Numbered from the stretch's first letter, positions 13,614 through 23,231 are shown. The stretch: 35,891 nt of DNA from Verrucomicrobiota bacterium (GCA_016871685.1 VHCM01000010.1:1-35891); one strand, 5' to 3'. Numbers and translations: made by a program. The notes: generated from the sequence alone by a model not told the origin.

Positions 13614-13735
13614 GATCGCGCAGGATTGGTGTGGCTGCCTCCGGGTGGCCATGAATCGCAGATGCGGCTTTCCAGTCGCACGACGACGGCCGGAAAGCCG
13701 TCTTTGCCAACCATGGCGGCTTAAGCCGCCACTCC
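13614..13735. repeat. 122-bp four-hairpin repeat, copy 2
   Basis: Direct copy of 12131-12252, beginning GATCGCG and ending CCGCCACTCC, with scattered substitutions. The last hairpin is the perfect palindrome GGCGGCTTAAGCCGCC. The first two stems carry mismatches (GGCTGCC against GGTGGCC; AGTCGCA instead of AGCCGCA), so this copy looks older or less constrained. It ends eight bases before the GH130 stop codon. Confidence 0.85.
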
Positions 13736-13743
13736 ACGCACCG

Positions 13744-14964
13744 TCACTTGCGCTGCAGGCGCTTCAGCAGCAATTCGAGCGACAGGCTCGCCAGTGCCGT
13801 CGCGCGATCGCTCATCGCGTAGGGCAGGATCAAACGCCGCGCATGAACCAGACAGCCGCAGCTGTATACGACATTCGGCACATAGCCTTCGTGTTCGTTT
13901 CCTTCCGGGACGATGAGCGGATCGTCGAGACGGCCGATCACTTTCGACGGGTCGTGCAGATCGAGCAAGGCGGCGCCGATGAGCGTGAGGATGTTGAAAT
14001 TGGCAAAATCGCGGGTTTCGATGAGCTGCGGCAGGATGGCATGGCCGTTGTACGCCGTGTAGGTGGCGTAGTAGGTGACGCAGCCGTCGTCGTCGGTGAA
14101 GCGCACAAAGCGCGCGTCCTCGATGCCGTTGCTCTCGTTGGCCGACACCGGAAACAGGATGCGCTCGCTAAGCGCGAGCTTGGTCGGGAATCCCAGTTCG
14201 TAGTTCGACTGGGCAAGCCAGCGGATGCGTTCGAGCGTGCGCGACAGACCGATCGTGACGGGGTCCACCTCGTTGCGGACGCGCGCGATGGACTCCTCGA
14301 GTTCGCTGAGCGTGAATGAATCCCCCAGCGGTTCCATCACAGCCGCGCAGGAGGTGACTTCTTCGGACATCTCGCGCAGCTTGTTGACGAACAACCGCTT
14401 CCGATAGCGCGGATTGGGCAGGATGTCCGGTGCCGAGACAAAGCGCGACACCGGATCGATCGTCACACAGCCTGAATCGCTGATCACTCCGCTACGGAAT
14501 TCAATCGACGAGATGTGCCCTTCTCCTGTCGCGCGCAGGCTCATGATGAAGCGGAGCGATCCGTCCGGCACGCCGTCCTGATCGGGATGCGGCACGATCG
14601 ACGGGTTGAACAGCGCGGCGGATTCGAGGGCGTATTCGCCGGAAAACATCGCGCCGATCAGCAATTGACGCTCGCGGGTGAGCAGCAATCCGGCCGAGAC
14701 ATGACCGCGCACCCTGTCGTAGTGCCGCAGCAGGACTTCCTCGATGTCGAAGTGCCGGCCGTCGAATTCCTCAAGCAGAGTGCGCAATCTCGACGACACC
14801 TCGGCTTCATCGAGATCGAGCACCCGGCCGATGATCCGCGCGACGCTTGCTTCATCCACCGGGACGAAGGGGCGGATGATCACACGTGAGCTGTCCGGGT
14901 GCAGCATCAGGTCGTGGCGACACAAGATCAGCGGATGGCCGTGATCGTGATGATCGTTCTTCAT
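13744..14964 (-). CDS. GH130-like glycoside phosphorylase/hydrolase
   Basis: The 406-residue protein resembles glycoside hydrolase family 130, whose members phosphorolyse or hydrolyse beta-mannosides and fold as a five-bladed propeller. Visible signs are ESNGIEDARFVRF with the candidate acid Asp of the EDAR motif, YYATYTAYNG, and GSLRFIMSLRATGEGHISSIEFR. The N-terminal 100 residues (DHHDHGHPLILCRHD and a helical stretch) lie outside the typical propeller. Substrate cannot be read from sequence; beta-mannoside is the family expectation only. Its ATG overlaps the stop of the upstream glycosyltransferase as ATGA, so both are made from one message and likely act on the same glycan. Confidence 0.8.
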   Translation of the reverse strand: MKNDHHDHGHPLILCRHDLMLHPDSSRVIIRPFVPVDEASVARIIGRVLDLDEAEVSSRLRTLLEEFDGRHFDIEEVLLRHYDRVRGHVSAGLLLTRERQLLIGAMFSGEYALESAALFNPSIVPHPDQDGVPDGSLRFIMSLRATGEGHISSIEFRSGVISDSGCVTIDPVSRFVSAPDILPNPRYRKRLFVNKLREMSEEVTSCAAVMEPLGDSFTLSELEESIARVRNEVDPVTIGLSRTLERIRWLAQSNYELGFPTKLALSERILFPVSANESNGIEDARFVRFTDDDGCVTYYATYTAYNGHAILPQLIETRDFANFNILTLIGAALLDLHDPSKVIGRLDDPLIVPEGNEHEGYVPNVVYSCGCLVHARRLILPYAMSDRATALASLSLELLLKRLQRK

Positions 14965-17222
14965 TGCAGCGCAAGCACGGGTTCACGGTGGCACGGCTCG
15001 ACTTCCGCAAGCATCCATCGCGCCAGGGGAATCAGGCAGGCGAGTGTGGACTCGGCACCTTGGTTTTCATTCGGTCGATGTTCGTGCAGCCCGTCGCGAC
15101 AGCCGCCGGTATCCTCCACGTACAACGGCACGCCGAGATGGTTGCGCCCGAGGAACCAATCAAAGGCGCGGCGTGCCTCGCGCTGCCACGCGTCGTCTCC
15201 GGTCACCCGCCAGGCATCGATGCAGGCGTCGATCATCGCTTGCGCCTCGACCGGCTGCTGGTCGAACTCCGCGCGTTCGCCCCGGCGCTGATGGAAGCCA
15301 TTCGTGCCGACCGGCCGGAAGCACCCGTCGTCGCCGACATGATTCTCAACCAACCAGGCGAGGCTTTCCAACCCCGCATCGATCCACGCGCCCTGCCGCG
15401 CGGTGGTGCCGCACCGGATCAACGCCTGGCTGAGCCGGGCGTTCTCGTAGGTCACGTGATCCTCGAACCAGCGCCAGTCCCCATCCCCGCAAGCATGCCA
15501 CAGCGACATCAATCGCCCGGCCAGCAAATCGCGCACGGCGGTGTCGTCGGGATCCGGTCGGCCTAGGCGCAGGCGTGCGTCAATGCCGAGCATCGCGAAG
15601 GCCCAGGCGCGCGGCGAGGTGAAGCCGATCACCGCCGGCATGCCGCAAACGAACAGCCGTTGCGCGAGGCGCCGCCGGCCGGGAGAGAGCGAGCCACAAC
15701 CGACGCCCAGGGCCCACAGCGCGCGGCCGTGGCTGTCCTCGCTGCCGAACTCCTCGAGCCAATGCCGCTCGTAGTTCATGAAATTGCGGAAGCGGCCGGA
15801 CGATTCATGCCATGCCGCCGCGAGGAACGCCAGATAGCGCGTGGCCAGCCGATCCACCGTGCGTCGCGTCGCAGGATCCGGCAATCGCTCGAGCAAGGTG
15901 CACAACACCAGCGCGCGCGCGTTGTCGTCGGTGCAGTACCCGTGATGGTAATCAGGCACATCGAAAACCGTGTGTTGAAACAATCCGGTGTCATCCGTCA
16001 TCCGCAGGAGATGATCGAGCCGCAATGGAGGAAGAGCTTCCGATTCCTCCGCGAGCGGCTCGGCGATCTGTGGCAGCAGGATCGCGCGACTCGCTTCGGC
16101 CGCACGATCGAACACGCCGAGATACGCCCACGCCACCTCGGGCCAGATCATGTGGCGGCTCACCGCATGGGCCGTGCGTCCGATGCGGTCCATGCGGGCA
16201 CGGTCGTCGAGCAGCCCGCACACCGCGCCGGCGATCGCCGAGGGATCGCCGAACGGGACGAGCACCTCCGCACCGCGGGAAAACAACTCCCTCGCATGCC
16301 AGAACGGCGTGGACACCACCGGCTTGCCCGCGCCGACAGCCAGCGAGAGAGCGCCCGATGTCACCTGCGCTTCGTGGATGTAAGGGGTCGGGCAGATGTC
16401 CGCCCGTCGCACCCGACCGCACAGTTCCTCATCGGACAGATAGCGGTTTTCAAATCCGATCCGATCGGCGACCCCGAGGTCCCGCGCGAGTTGTTCGAGC
16501 GACCCGCGATAGCGCTCTCCCTCGCGTGCCAGCAGCTTCGGATGGGTCGCGCCCGCCACCTGGTATCGCGTCCGGGGATGGCGCGCGAGGATGTCCGGCA
16601 TCGCACGCAGGACATGCTCGATCCCCTTGCCCGGTCCGAGCAATCCAACCGTGAGCAACAACGCGTCCCCGCTGGATGCGGCACCATCGACCCATTCCAT
16701 GTCGGGAATGCCATGGGGAATCACCTTGGCCTCATGCACCGCGTGATGCTTGCGCAGGACCCGCAGGCCCACCCGGCTCATCACGACGACACAAGCACAG
16801 CGATCGACCAGCTCCTCCATCACGCGGTGTTGCGCGGGATCAGGCCGGTCGAGCACCGTGTGCAGCGTCAGCACCACCGGCAACTCCAGCGCATCCACCA
16901 GCTCGAGCAGATGGGATCCGGCATCGCCACCATAGATGCCGAATTCGTGCTGGATGCAGACGACCCGCACGCCGCTTTGGTTGAGCCACTCCGCGGCCCG
17001 GCGGTAGGAGGCAGCGTCATCCTGGTCGATGCGCTGGCGGACTTCCGGCGGATAGGCAGGCGGCTCGCGCTCATCGTCGACGGCGATCACCGGCAAATCC
17101 GCCGACGGGCGAATCGCGCGCACCGAGTGACGCAGGTCGCGGGTGAACGTGGCGATGCCGCAGCAACGCGGGACGTAAGTACCGACAAACCCCACATCTC
17201 CATCACCATCATCGGGATTCAT
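14961..17222 (-). CDS. GT4-type glycosyltransferase fused to a helical-barrel domain
   Basis: A 753-residue two-domain protein. The N-terminal half is a GT-B glycosyltransferase of family 4 type: GTYVPRCCGIATFTRDLR at 14-31, QHEFGIYGGDAGSHLLEL, VIPHGIPDMEW, VGLLGPGKGIEHVLRAMP and HEAQVTSGALSLAVGAGKPVVST. Residues from about 400 on form an all-helical region with YHHGYCTDDNARAL, MNYERHWLEEFGSEDSHGRALWALG, WFEDHVTYENARLSQAL and NENQGAESTLACL. It looks like an alpha/alpha-barrel of the kind seen in sugar epimerases and glycoside hydrolases (inference). It is first in an operon with the GH130-like gene. It is divergent from valS, 157 bases away. Confidence 0.85.
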   Translation of the reverse strand: MNPDDGDGDVGFVGTYVPRCCGIATFTRDLRHSVRAIRPSADLPVIAVDDEREPPAYPPEVRQRIDQDDAASYRRAAEWLNQSGVRVVCIQHEFGIYGGDAGSHLLELVDALELPVVLTLHTVLDRPDPAQHRVMEELVDRCACVVVMSRVGLRVLRKHHAVHEAKVIPHGIPDMEWVDGAASSGDALLLTVGLLGPGKGIEHVLRAMPDILARHPRTRYQVAGATHPKLLAREGERYRGSLEQLARDLGVADRIGFENRYLSDEELCGRVRRADICPTPYIHEAQVTSGALSLAVGAGKPVVSTPFWHARELFSRGAEVLVPFGDPSAIAGAVCGLLDDRARMDRIGRTAHAVSRHMIWPEVAWAYLGVFDRAAEASRAILLPQIAEPLAEESEALPPLRLDHLLRMTDDTGLFQHTVFDVPDYHHGYCTDDNARALVLCTLLERLPDPATRRTVDRLATRYLAFLAAAWHESSGRFRNFMNYERHWLEEFGSEDSHGRALWALGVGCGSLSPGRRRLAQRLFVCGMPAVIGFTSPRAWAFAMLGIDARLRLGRPDPDDTAVRDLLAGRLMSLWHACGDGDWRWFEDHVTYENARLSQALIRCGTTARQGAWIDAGLESLAWLVENHVGDDGCFRPVGTNGFHQRRGERAEFDQQPVEAQAMIDACIDAWRVTGDDAWQREARRAFDWFLGRNHLGVPLYVEDTGGCRDGLHEHRPNENQGAESTLACLIPLARWMLAEVEPCHREPVLALQ

Positions 17223-17379
17223 CCAGCGATCTTAGGCCGGATCGGGTCGGCAGCCGTAGACCGCGATCGCGTGCTTCACACGGTCACACGGCGGGGAAAT
17301 CGCCGGATGGCCATCGCGCGGGACGCCATTCCTTCCCCTGCTGGACAAATCCGGTCGGCTCTGACAAGCATCCGCCGTC

Positions 17380-20055
17380 ATGTCTGAACTGCCGAAGGCC
17401 TACGAACCGCGCGCCGTCGAGGAAAAGTGGTACGCCGCCTGGATCGAGGGCCGCTGCTTCGAGGCCGACCCGTCGTCGGCGAAGCCCGGCTACTCGATCG
17501 TCATCCCGCCGCCGAACGTCACCGGCATCCTGCACCTCGGCCACGTGCTCAACAACACGCTGCAGGACATCCTCGCGCGCCGTGCGCGCCAATCGGGCAA
17601 GGAAGTGCTGTGGCTGCCGGGCACCGACCACGCTGGCATCGCGACCCAGGCGAAGGTCGAGCGCGTACTGCGCGAAAGCGAGGGGACGACGCGCCACGCA
17701 CTCGGGCGCGAGGAGTTCCTCAAGCGCGTCTGGGAATTCAAGGACACCCACGGCGACATCATCATCCGCCAGCTCAAGCGGCTCGGCTGCTCGTGCGACT
17801 GGAGCCGCGAGCGATTCACCATGGACGAGTCGTACTCGCGCTGGGTGAGCCACGTGTTCGTCGAACTGTTCAAGGAAGGGCTGATCTACCGGGGACGCCG
17901 CATCGTCAACTGGTGCCCGGTGTCGCTCACCGCGCTGTCCGACGAGGAGGTGATCATGACGCCGCGGAAATCGAAGCTCTACTTTGTGCGCTACGAGCTT
18001 GCCGACGGATCGGGCCGTCACCTCGCGGTCTCGACGACCCGCCCCGAGACGCTGATGGGCGACGTCGCCGTGGCGGTGAACCCGAAGGACCCGCGCTACG
18101 CGGAGTTCGTCGGACTCACCGTGCGCCGACCGTTTCCCGCGGCGGAAATTCCGGTGATCGCCGACGAGCATGTGGACATGGAATTCGGAACCGGCGCGCT
18201 CAAGATCACCCCTGCACACGACAAGGCGGATTTCGAGATCAGCCTGCGCCACGGCCTCGAGATCATCGACGTGCTCACGCCCGACGGGCGGATCGACTGC
18301 CCGCAATGCCCGGACCTCCACGGACTCGACCGCTTTGAGGCCCGCAAGGTGGCGGCGGCCAAGCTCGAGGAGTTGGGATTGCTCATCAAGGTCGAGGACT
18401 ACGAGAACAGCGTCGGCTATTCCGAGCGCGCGCAGGTGCCCGTCGAGCCGCGCATCTCGATGCAGTGGTTTCTCCGATACCCGTGCGCGGGCGAGGCGGC
18501 CGATGCCGTGGCCGACGGGCGGATCACCTTCCGCCCCGCGCGCTGGGCGAAGACCTACGCCCACTGGATGGAACATCTGCAGGATTGGTGCATCAGCCGT
18601 CAGCTTTGGTGGGGCCACCGCATCCCGGTCTGGTACCGCAAGGACAAGCTCGATGCATTGAAACAGGCCGCCGCACTCGGGATGGAGGATTTCACCCGCG
18701 GCGACATCCACGTGGCGATCGACCCGCCGGACGACTCCGACGACTGGGTGCGCGACGACGATGTGATGGACACTTGGTTCTCGTCCTGGCTCTGGCCATT
18801 CGCGACGATGGCGGAACCCGGCGGGAACAGCGCGTTGCTGCGCAAGTTTTATCCGACCGATGATCTCGTCACCGGACCGGACATCCTGTTCTTCTGGGTC
18901 GCGCGCATGATCATGGCCGGGCTGCGCTTCACCGGTGACATCCCGTTCCGCAACGTGTTCTTCACCTCGATCATCCGCGACCTGCAGGGCCGCAAGATGA
19001 GCAAGTCGCTGGGCAACTCGCCCGATCCGGTCGAGCTGATGGACCGCTATGGCGCGGACGGCCTGCGCTTCGGGCTGATGCGGATCGCGCCGGTGGGCAG
19101 CGACCTGCGCTTCGACGAGCACTCGGTCGAGGAAGGCCGCAACTTCGCCAACAAGCTCTACAACGCCTGCCGGCTGCGCCAGATGGCCGGCGGCGGATGC
19201 GTCCCGCCCGCGGATCCGCAAGATCTCCCGCCGTACCACATCGACATTCTGGCGAAACTCGACGCGTTGGCGGAGGATCTCGTCGCCGGCTTCGCCGGAT
19301 ATCGCTTCGGCGAGATCGCGCAGCGTCTGCATGAATTCCTCTGGAGTGAATTCTGCGACAAATTCCTCGAAGCGGTGAAGCCCGACCTGCGCGACGGAGC
19401 GTCCGAGGCGGCGCGCAACGCCACGCTCGCCACCTTCGATGCGGTGATGAGCCGCTACCTGCAGTTGCTCAGCCCGTACATGCCGCACATCGCGGAGGAG
19501 TTGTCGGCCCGCATGGGCTACATCAGCGACGGCGAATTCGTCATGAACCGGCGGCTTCCCGAGACGCGACTGGTTGATTTCGACGCCGATGTGGCGCAGG
19601 CAAAAGCCGCCGCCGTCTATGAATCCGCGGGCCGGTTGCGCAACCTGAAGACCGAATGCAACGTCGCGACCCGTCGCGACCTGCGCTTCATCGTGAGAAA
19701 CCACCCGGCCTGGATCGATGCCGAAAGCCGCGTGCTGGCGATGCTCGCCGGTGCCGCCACGATTTCGCTCGAGCCGGATTACGATCCACCAAAGGGCACG
19801 CCCGCGGCCGTCACGCCGTGCGGCGAATGTTACCTGCCGCTCGAAGGACTCGTCGATGTCGCGGCCGAACGCGCCCGGCTCGAAAAGGAAATCGCGAAGA
19901 TCCGCGGCGAAGTCGCCCGCTGCGAAGCCAAGCTCGGCAATCCGGGATTCGTCGACCGGGCGCCGGCCGATGTGGTCGATCAGGAAAAAGCACGCCTGGC
20001 CGACTGGATCGGCAAGCTCGACCGCCTGCAGGCGATGCTCGACGCGTTGTCCTGA
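17380..20055 (+). CDS. valS: Valyl-tRNA synthetase
   Basis: ValRS charges tRNA-Val and edits mischarged Thr. The 891-residue protein has the class I HIGH motif in PPPNVTGILHLGH (about 47-54), GTDHAGIATQ, the editing domain with TTRPETLMGDVAVAVNP, WCISRQLWWGHRIPVWY, the KMSKS loop in GRKMSKSLGNSPDP (about 538-542), an anticodon-binding helical domain, and a C-terminal coiled coil (ERARLEKEIAKIRGEVARCEAKL). Length is normal. The ATG at 17380 is the first in frame with family sequence. It is followed after 58 bases by ychF, probably co-transcribed. Confidence 0.98.
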   Translation: MSELPKAYEPRAVEEKWYAAWIEGRCFEADPSSAKPGYSIVIPPPNVTGILHLGHVLNNTLQDILARRARQSGKEVLWLPGTDHAGIATQAKVERVLRESEGTTRHALGREEFLKRVWEFKDTHGDIIIRQLKRLGCSCDWSRERFTMDESYSRWVSHVFVELFKEGLIYRGRRIVNWCPVSLTALSDEEVIMTPRKSKLYFVRYELADGSGRHLAVSTTRPETLMGDVAVAVNPKDPRYAEFVGLTVRRPFPAAEIPVIADEHVDMEFGTGALKITPAHDKADFEISLRHGLEIIDVLTPDGRIDCPQCPDLHGLDRFEARKVAAAKLEELGLLIKVEDYENSVGYSERAQVPVEPRISMQWFLRYPCAGEAADAVADGRITFRPARWAKTYAHWMEHLQDWCISRQLWWGHRIPVWYRKDKLDALKQAAALGMEDFTRGDIHVAIDPPDDSDDWVRDDDVMDTWFSSWLWPFATMAEPGGNSALLRKFYPTDDLVTGPDILFFWVARMIMAGLRFTGDIPFRNVFFTSIIRDLQGRKMSKSLGNSPDPVELMDRYGADGLRFGLMRIAPVGSDLRFDEHSVEEGRNFANKLYNACRLRQMAGGGCVPPADPQDLPPYHIDILAKLDALAEDLVAGFAGYRFGEIAQRLHEFLWSEFCDKFLEAVKPDLRDGASEAARNATLATFDAVMSRYLQLLSPYMPHIAEELSARMGYISDGEFVMNRRLPETRLVDFDADVAQAKAAAVYESAGRLRNLKTECNVATRRDLRFIVRNHPAWIDAESRVLAMLAGAATISLEPDYDPPKGTPAAVTPCGECYLPLEGLVDVAAERARLEKEIAKIRGEVARCEAKLGNPGFVDRAPADVVDQEKARLADWIGKLDRLQAMLDALS

Positions 20056-20113
20056 GGTCCGGCGGAGATTTTCCTCGTCCTGACGCGGCGATCGCGTCCA
20101 CCCTCCCGCCGCC

Positions 20114-21235
20114 ATGCTCAAGGCCGGAATCGTCGGGCTGCCCAATGTCGGCAAGTCCACCCTCTTCAATGCCGTCACCCGCACCCGCAAGGCGGAGGCG
20201 GCCAACTACCCGTTCTGCACCATCGATCCGAACGTCGGCATCGTCACCGTGCCCGATCCGCGTCTCGACGTGCTCGCCAGGCTCTCGGGATCGCAGAAGA
20301 CCGTGCCCACCGCCATCGAGTTCGTCGACATCGCGGGACTGGTCAAGGGCGCGTCCGAAGGCGCGGGCCTCGGCAACCAGTTCCTCGCCAACATCCGCGA
20401 GACCGACGCCATCGTCCAAGTCGTGCGCTGCTTTGAGAACGACGACATCATCCACGAACTCGGCCGCGTCGATCCGGTGCGCGACATCGAGATCATCAAC
20501 TCGGAGCTGATCCTCGCCGACATCGCCTCGCTCGAAAAGCGGCGCGCCTCGCGCGAGAAGAAAGCGAAAGGCGGCGACAAGGAGTCCGCGAAGGAGGTCG
20601 AACTGATCAGCCGCATCCTGCCGCACCTCGATCAGGGAAAACCGGCGATCACCTTGGAGTTCAGCGACGAGGACATGGCATTGGTGCGCGACTTTTTCCT
20701 GCTCTCGAACAAGCGCACGATCTACGCGTGCAACGTCGCCGAGAACGAAATCGCCGCGGCCACCGCCGATCCCGACTCCCATCCGCTGGTGGCCGCCGTG
20801 CGCCGCTTCGCCGCCGAACACAGCGGATCCGAGGCGGTGGTGATCTCCGCGCGCATCGAGGAGGAACTCGGTGAGCTGCCGCCCGAGGAGGCGGCCGAGT
20901 TTCTCAAGGATATGGGCGTCGGCGACTCGGGCGTTTCGGCGCTGATCCGCGCGGTCTATCACCTGCTCGGCCTGCGCACCTACCTGACCACCGGCGTGCA
21001 GGAAACGCGCGCGTGGACGATCCGCGACGGCGACAAGGCCCCGGCGGCGGCGGGCGTGATCCACACCGACTTCGAGCGCGGATTCATCGCGGCGGAGGTC
21101 GTGCATTACGACGATCTCACGACGCTCGGATCGAAACAAGCGGCCAAAGAGGCTGGCAAGCTGCGCATCGAGGGCAAGGAGTACGTCGTCAGGGACGGCG
21201 ATGTGATCGAGTTCCGCTTCAACGTCTCGAAATGA
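20114..21235 (+). CDS. ychF: Redox-regulated ATPase YchF (Obg-like GTPase family)
   Basis: YchF is a universally conserved P-loop ATPase linked to ribosomes and stress responses. The 373-residue protein has G1 GLPNVGKST (8-16), G2/G3 including FVDIAGLVKGASEGAGLGNQFL, the altered G4 NVAENE that explains ATP preference in the family, a central coiled coil (LEKRRASREKKAKGGDKESAKE), and a C-terminal TGS domain with TYLTTGVQETRAWTIRDG and a terminal VIEFRFNVSK. Length is normal (family about 363). It lies downstream of valS and converges on ftsW with a 31-base gap. Confidence 0.97.
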   Translation: MLKAGIVGLPNVGKSTLFNAVTRTRKAEAANYPFCTIDPNVGIVTVPDPRLDVLARLSGSQKTVPTAIEFVDIAGLVKGASEGAGLGNQFLANIRETDAIVQVVRCFENDDIIHELGRVDPVRDIEIINSELILADIASLEKRRASREKKAKGGDKESAKEVELISRILPHLDQGKPAITLEFSDEDMALVRDFFLLSNKRTIYACNVAENEIAAATADPDSHPLVAAVRRFAAEHSGSEAVVISARIEEELGELPPEEAAEFLKDMGVGDSGVSALIRAVYHLLGLRTYLTTGVQETRAWTIRDGDKAPAAAGVIHTDFERGFIAAEVVHYDDLTTLGSKQAAKEAGKLRIEGKEYVVRDGDVIEFRFNVSK

Positions 21236-21247
21236 CCGGGCACTCAC

Positions 21248-21262
21248 GGCATCGGCGATGCC
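21248..21262. terminator. Small hairpin in the ychF/ftsW convergent gap
   Basis: GGCATC-GGC-GATGCC is a perfect 6-base-pair hairpin with a 3-base loop in the 31-base gap between the convergent stops. It is followed by only TT on plus and has no T-run on minus. It is a plausible but weak bidirectional stop signal. Confidence 0.35.
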
Positions 21263-21266
21263 TTGG

Positions 21267-22403
21267 TCACAGCCTCACGGCGTATCGTTTCTCCGCCTTG
21301 AGCGGCATCACCGGCAGGCCGACCGCAGAGCGCGCGCGCCGGTGGATCCCGGCGAGCATGCCGATGCCGGCAAGGCTGATGACCAGACTGGTGCCACCGT
21401 AACTCACGAAGGGCAGCGGCAGGCCGTCGTTGGGGATGGCGGCGGTGGTCACCGCGATGTTCACGATGGCCGGGACGACGATCATGCTGGTGATCCCCAC
21501 GGCCAGGCAACGGCTGAAGATGTCGCGCGCCTGCATCGCAATGCCGTAGCCGGCCATCGCGATCAAGACGAAGGCGAGCACGACGGTGAGCGTGCCGGGC
21601 AGGCCGAGTTCCTCGCCGATGATCGGGAAGATGAAGTCGGACTCGCAGTGTTCGAGGTTGGCGAATTTTTCGGATCCGTTGCCCAGTCCGGTGCCGGTCG
21701 GTCCGCCATTGCCGAAGGCAACCAACGAGCGCCACTGCTGCATCCCGGTGCCGAGCTTGTGGGTCTCGAGATCCGTCCATGCCTCGATGCGCTTCCAGCG
21801 GACCGGGTCATTGCCGACAAACCAGGCGGCACCGAGCATCGCGGACGCGGCGACCGGCAGCATGAAGCGCAGCCGCACGCCGATGCAGAACATCATCGCG
21901 CCAACCGTGGCGGCCAGCGCCAGCGCCGAGCCCACATCGGTTTCAATCGCAATGAGTCCCAAGGGGATTGCGGCGATCATGCCGGGCACGACGAATCCGC
22001 GCCAAAATGATCCGACGCCGGGCTGCCAGCGGGCGTACCAGGTCGCCAGGCAGAGCACGACCACCAGCTTGGCCAGCTCGGATGGCTGGAAGTTGCCGAT
22101 CAGCGGCAACTGGATCCACCGGTTCGATCCGTAGAGCGGCGCGGCCACTCCGGGAACAAAGCAGAGGATGAGCAACACGCAGGCAATGGCGTAGGCGAAA
22201 GGCGCCAGCCTGCGCAGCGGGTCCTGTGGAAAACGCGCGGCGACCAAGCCCGCGACAACTCCGCACACCGCCATCACCGCCTGACGCAACGCAAGATCTT
22301 TTTCATCGGTCACCCACGGCGAAATGGTGGCCAACATCACCAACCCGAGCACGAGCAACACCGCGACCGCGGCGGCAAGCAGGACTGTGCAGTGGCGGGC
22401 CAT
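21267..22403 (-). CDS. ftsW: Peptidoglycan glycosyltransferase FtsW
   Basis: FtsW is the SEDS-family septal peptidoglycan polymerase that works with FtsI. The 378-residue polytopic protein has about ten membrane helices, SNRWIQLPLIGNFQPSELAK near 125, the loop GNGGPTGTGLGNGSEKFANLEHCESDFIFPIIGEELG, and the signature PLPFVSYGGTSLV near 340. RodA is the alternative; position in the dcw cluster supports FtsW. The ATG at 22403 follows the LysM gene by 12 bases. It is the last gene of the cluster here; murG, normally next, is missing. Confidence 0.95.
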   Translation of the reverse strand: MARHCTVLLAAAVAVLLVLGLVMLATISPWVTDEKDLALRQAVMAVCGVVAGLVAARFPQDPLRRLAPFAYAIACVLLILCFVPGVAAPLYGSNRWIQLPLIGNFQPSELAKLVVVLCLATWYARWQPGVGSFWRGFVVPGMIAAIPLGLIAIETDVGSALALAATVGAMMFCIGVRLRFMLPVAASAMLGAAWFVGNDPVRWKRIEAWTDLETHKLGTGMQQWRSLVAFGNGGPTGTGLGNGSEKFANLEHCESDFIFPIIGEELGLPGTLTVVLAFVLIAMAGYGIAMQARDIFSRCLAVGITSMIVVPAIVNIAVTTAAIPNDGLPLPFVSYGGTSLVISLAGIGMLAGIHRRARSAVGLPVMPLKAEKRYAVRL

Positions 22404-22415
22404 GACCGGACGACA

Positions 22416-23201
22416 TCAAGGGGCTTTGGGAATCACCAGCGTCATGCCGCTTCTCAGCTTGCGCGCATCATCAAGACCATTGGCTTTCATCAGCTCCTGC
22501 TGGTCCACCTTGTGGGTGTTGGCGATGCGCCAGATGCTGTCGCCGGGCTTCACGACGTAGCGGGCACCTTGGGCTGTGGTTGGCGATTTGGCCGATGCGG
22601 TTGCCACGGCGCGCGCCTTGGGCGCGTCCTTCACATCGACGGCGGGCACCAGCCCTTCCTCGGTGGCGGGCTTGGCCGCGGTGCGCACCACTGCGGCGGC
22701 GGGAGCGTCCTCGGGTTCGGTCGGCGCAAGGGCCGGATCCGGCCTGCTCGCGATGGCCGACGACGACTTGGGAATGCCGACGATCAGTCCTTTGCGCAGC
22801 GTCGCATGCCGATTGGTCACGCGCAGTGCGGCCTCATCGACCCGGTGGGCGGCCGCGATCGATGTGTAGGTATCGCCCTCCTTGACGATGTAGGTGATCC
22901 GCACCTCCTCGGCGGGCGCGGAACTCCGGGATTCCGCAGGTGCCGTCGCGACGGGAGTCACGGGCGAGCGGTGCTTGAGGTATTTGTGATGGGTGAACAC
23001 CAAGGCACCGGCGAGCAGATGGATCGCGAAGATGATCAACAACGCGCGACCGATCCGGGCGTCGCTCTCCTCGTCGTCGATGTCGACCGATGGCGCGCCG
23101 GCGGCCACACGCTGCCTGCGTCTGGCGACGGCCGCGCTGAGGCGATGGAACATGCCGTGCGATCGGTTGCGGCGTTTGACTGGGATGATGCGGTTTTTCA
23201 T
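22416..23201 (-). CDS. Membrane protein with two LysM domains
   Basis: The 261-residue protein has a basic cytoplasmic N-terminus (residues 1-50), one transmembrane helix (about 52-70), a first LysM domain at 102-144 (YIVKEGDTYTSIAAAHRVDE, ending GLIVGIP), an Ala/Pro-rich linker, and a second LysM at 213-258 (YVVKPGDSIWRIANTHKVDQ, ending GMTLVIP). LysM binds N-acetylglucosamine polymers, so it should hold peptidoglycan from the inner membrane. No catalytic domain is present. It lies between murD (30-base gap) and ftsW (12-base gap), suggesting a structural role at the division site (inference). Confidence 0.93.
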   Translation of the reverse strand: MKNRIIPVKRRNRSHGMFHRLSAAVARRRQRVAAGAPSVDIDDEESDARIGRALLIIFAIHLLAGALVFTHHKYLKHRSPVTPVATAPAESRSSAPAEEVRITYIVKEGDTYTSIAAAHRVDEAALRVTNRHATLRKGLIVGIPKSSSAIASRPDPALAPTEPEDAPAAAVVRTAAKPATEEGLVPAVDVKDAPKARAVATASAKSPTTAQGARYVVKPGDSIWRIANTHKVDQQELMKANGLDDARKLRSGMTLVIPKAP

Positions 23202-23231
23202 GGTCTTGGGATCAATGGGTCGGATTCGATG

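Noticed and set aside
17284-20205. A 973-codon open frame on minus, antisense to valS
   Set aside because: Shadow frame of valS; its translation has no family motifs, while the plus strand has complete ValRS signatures.
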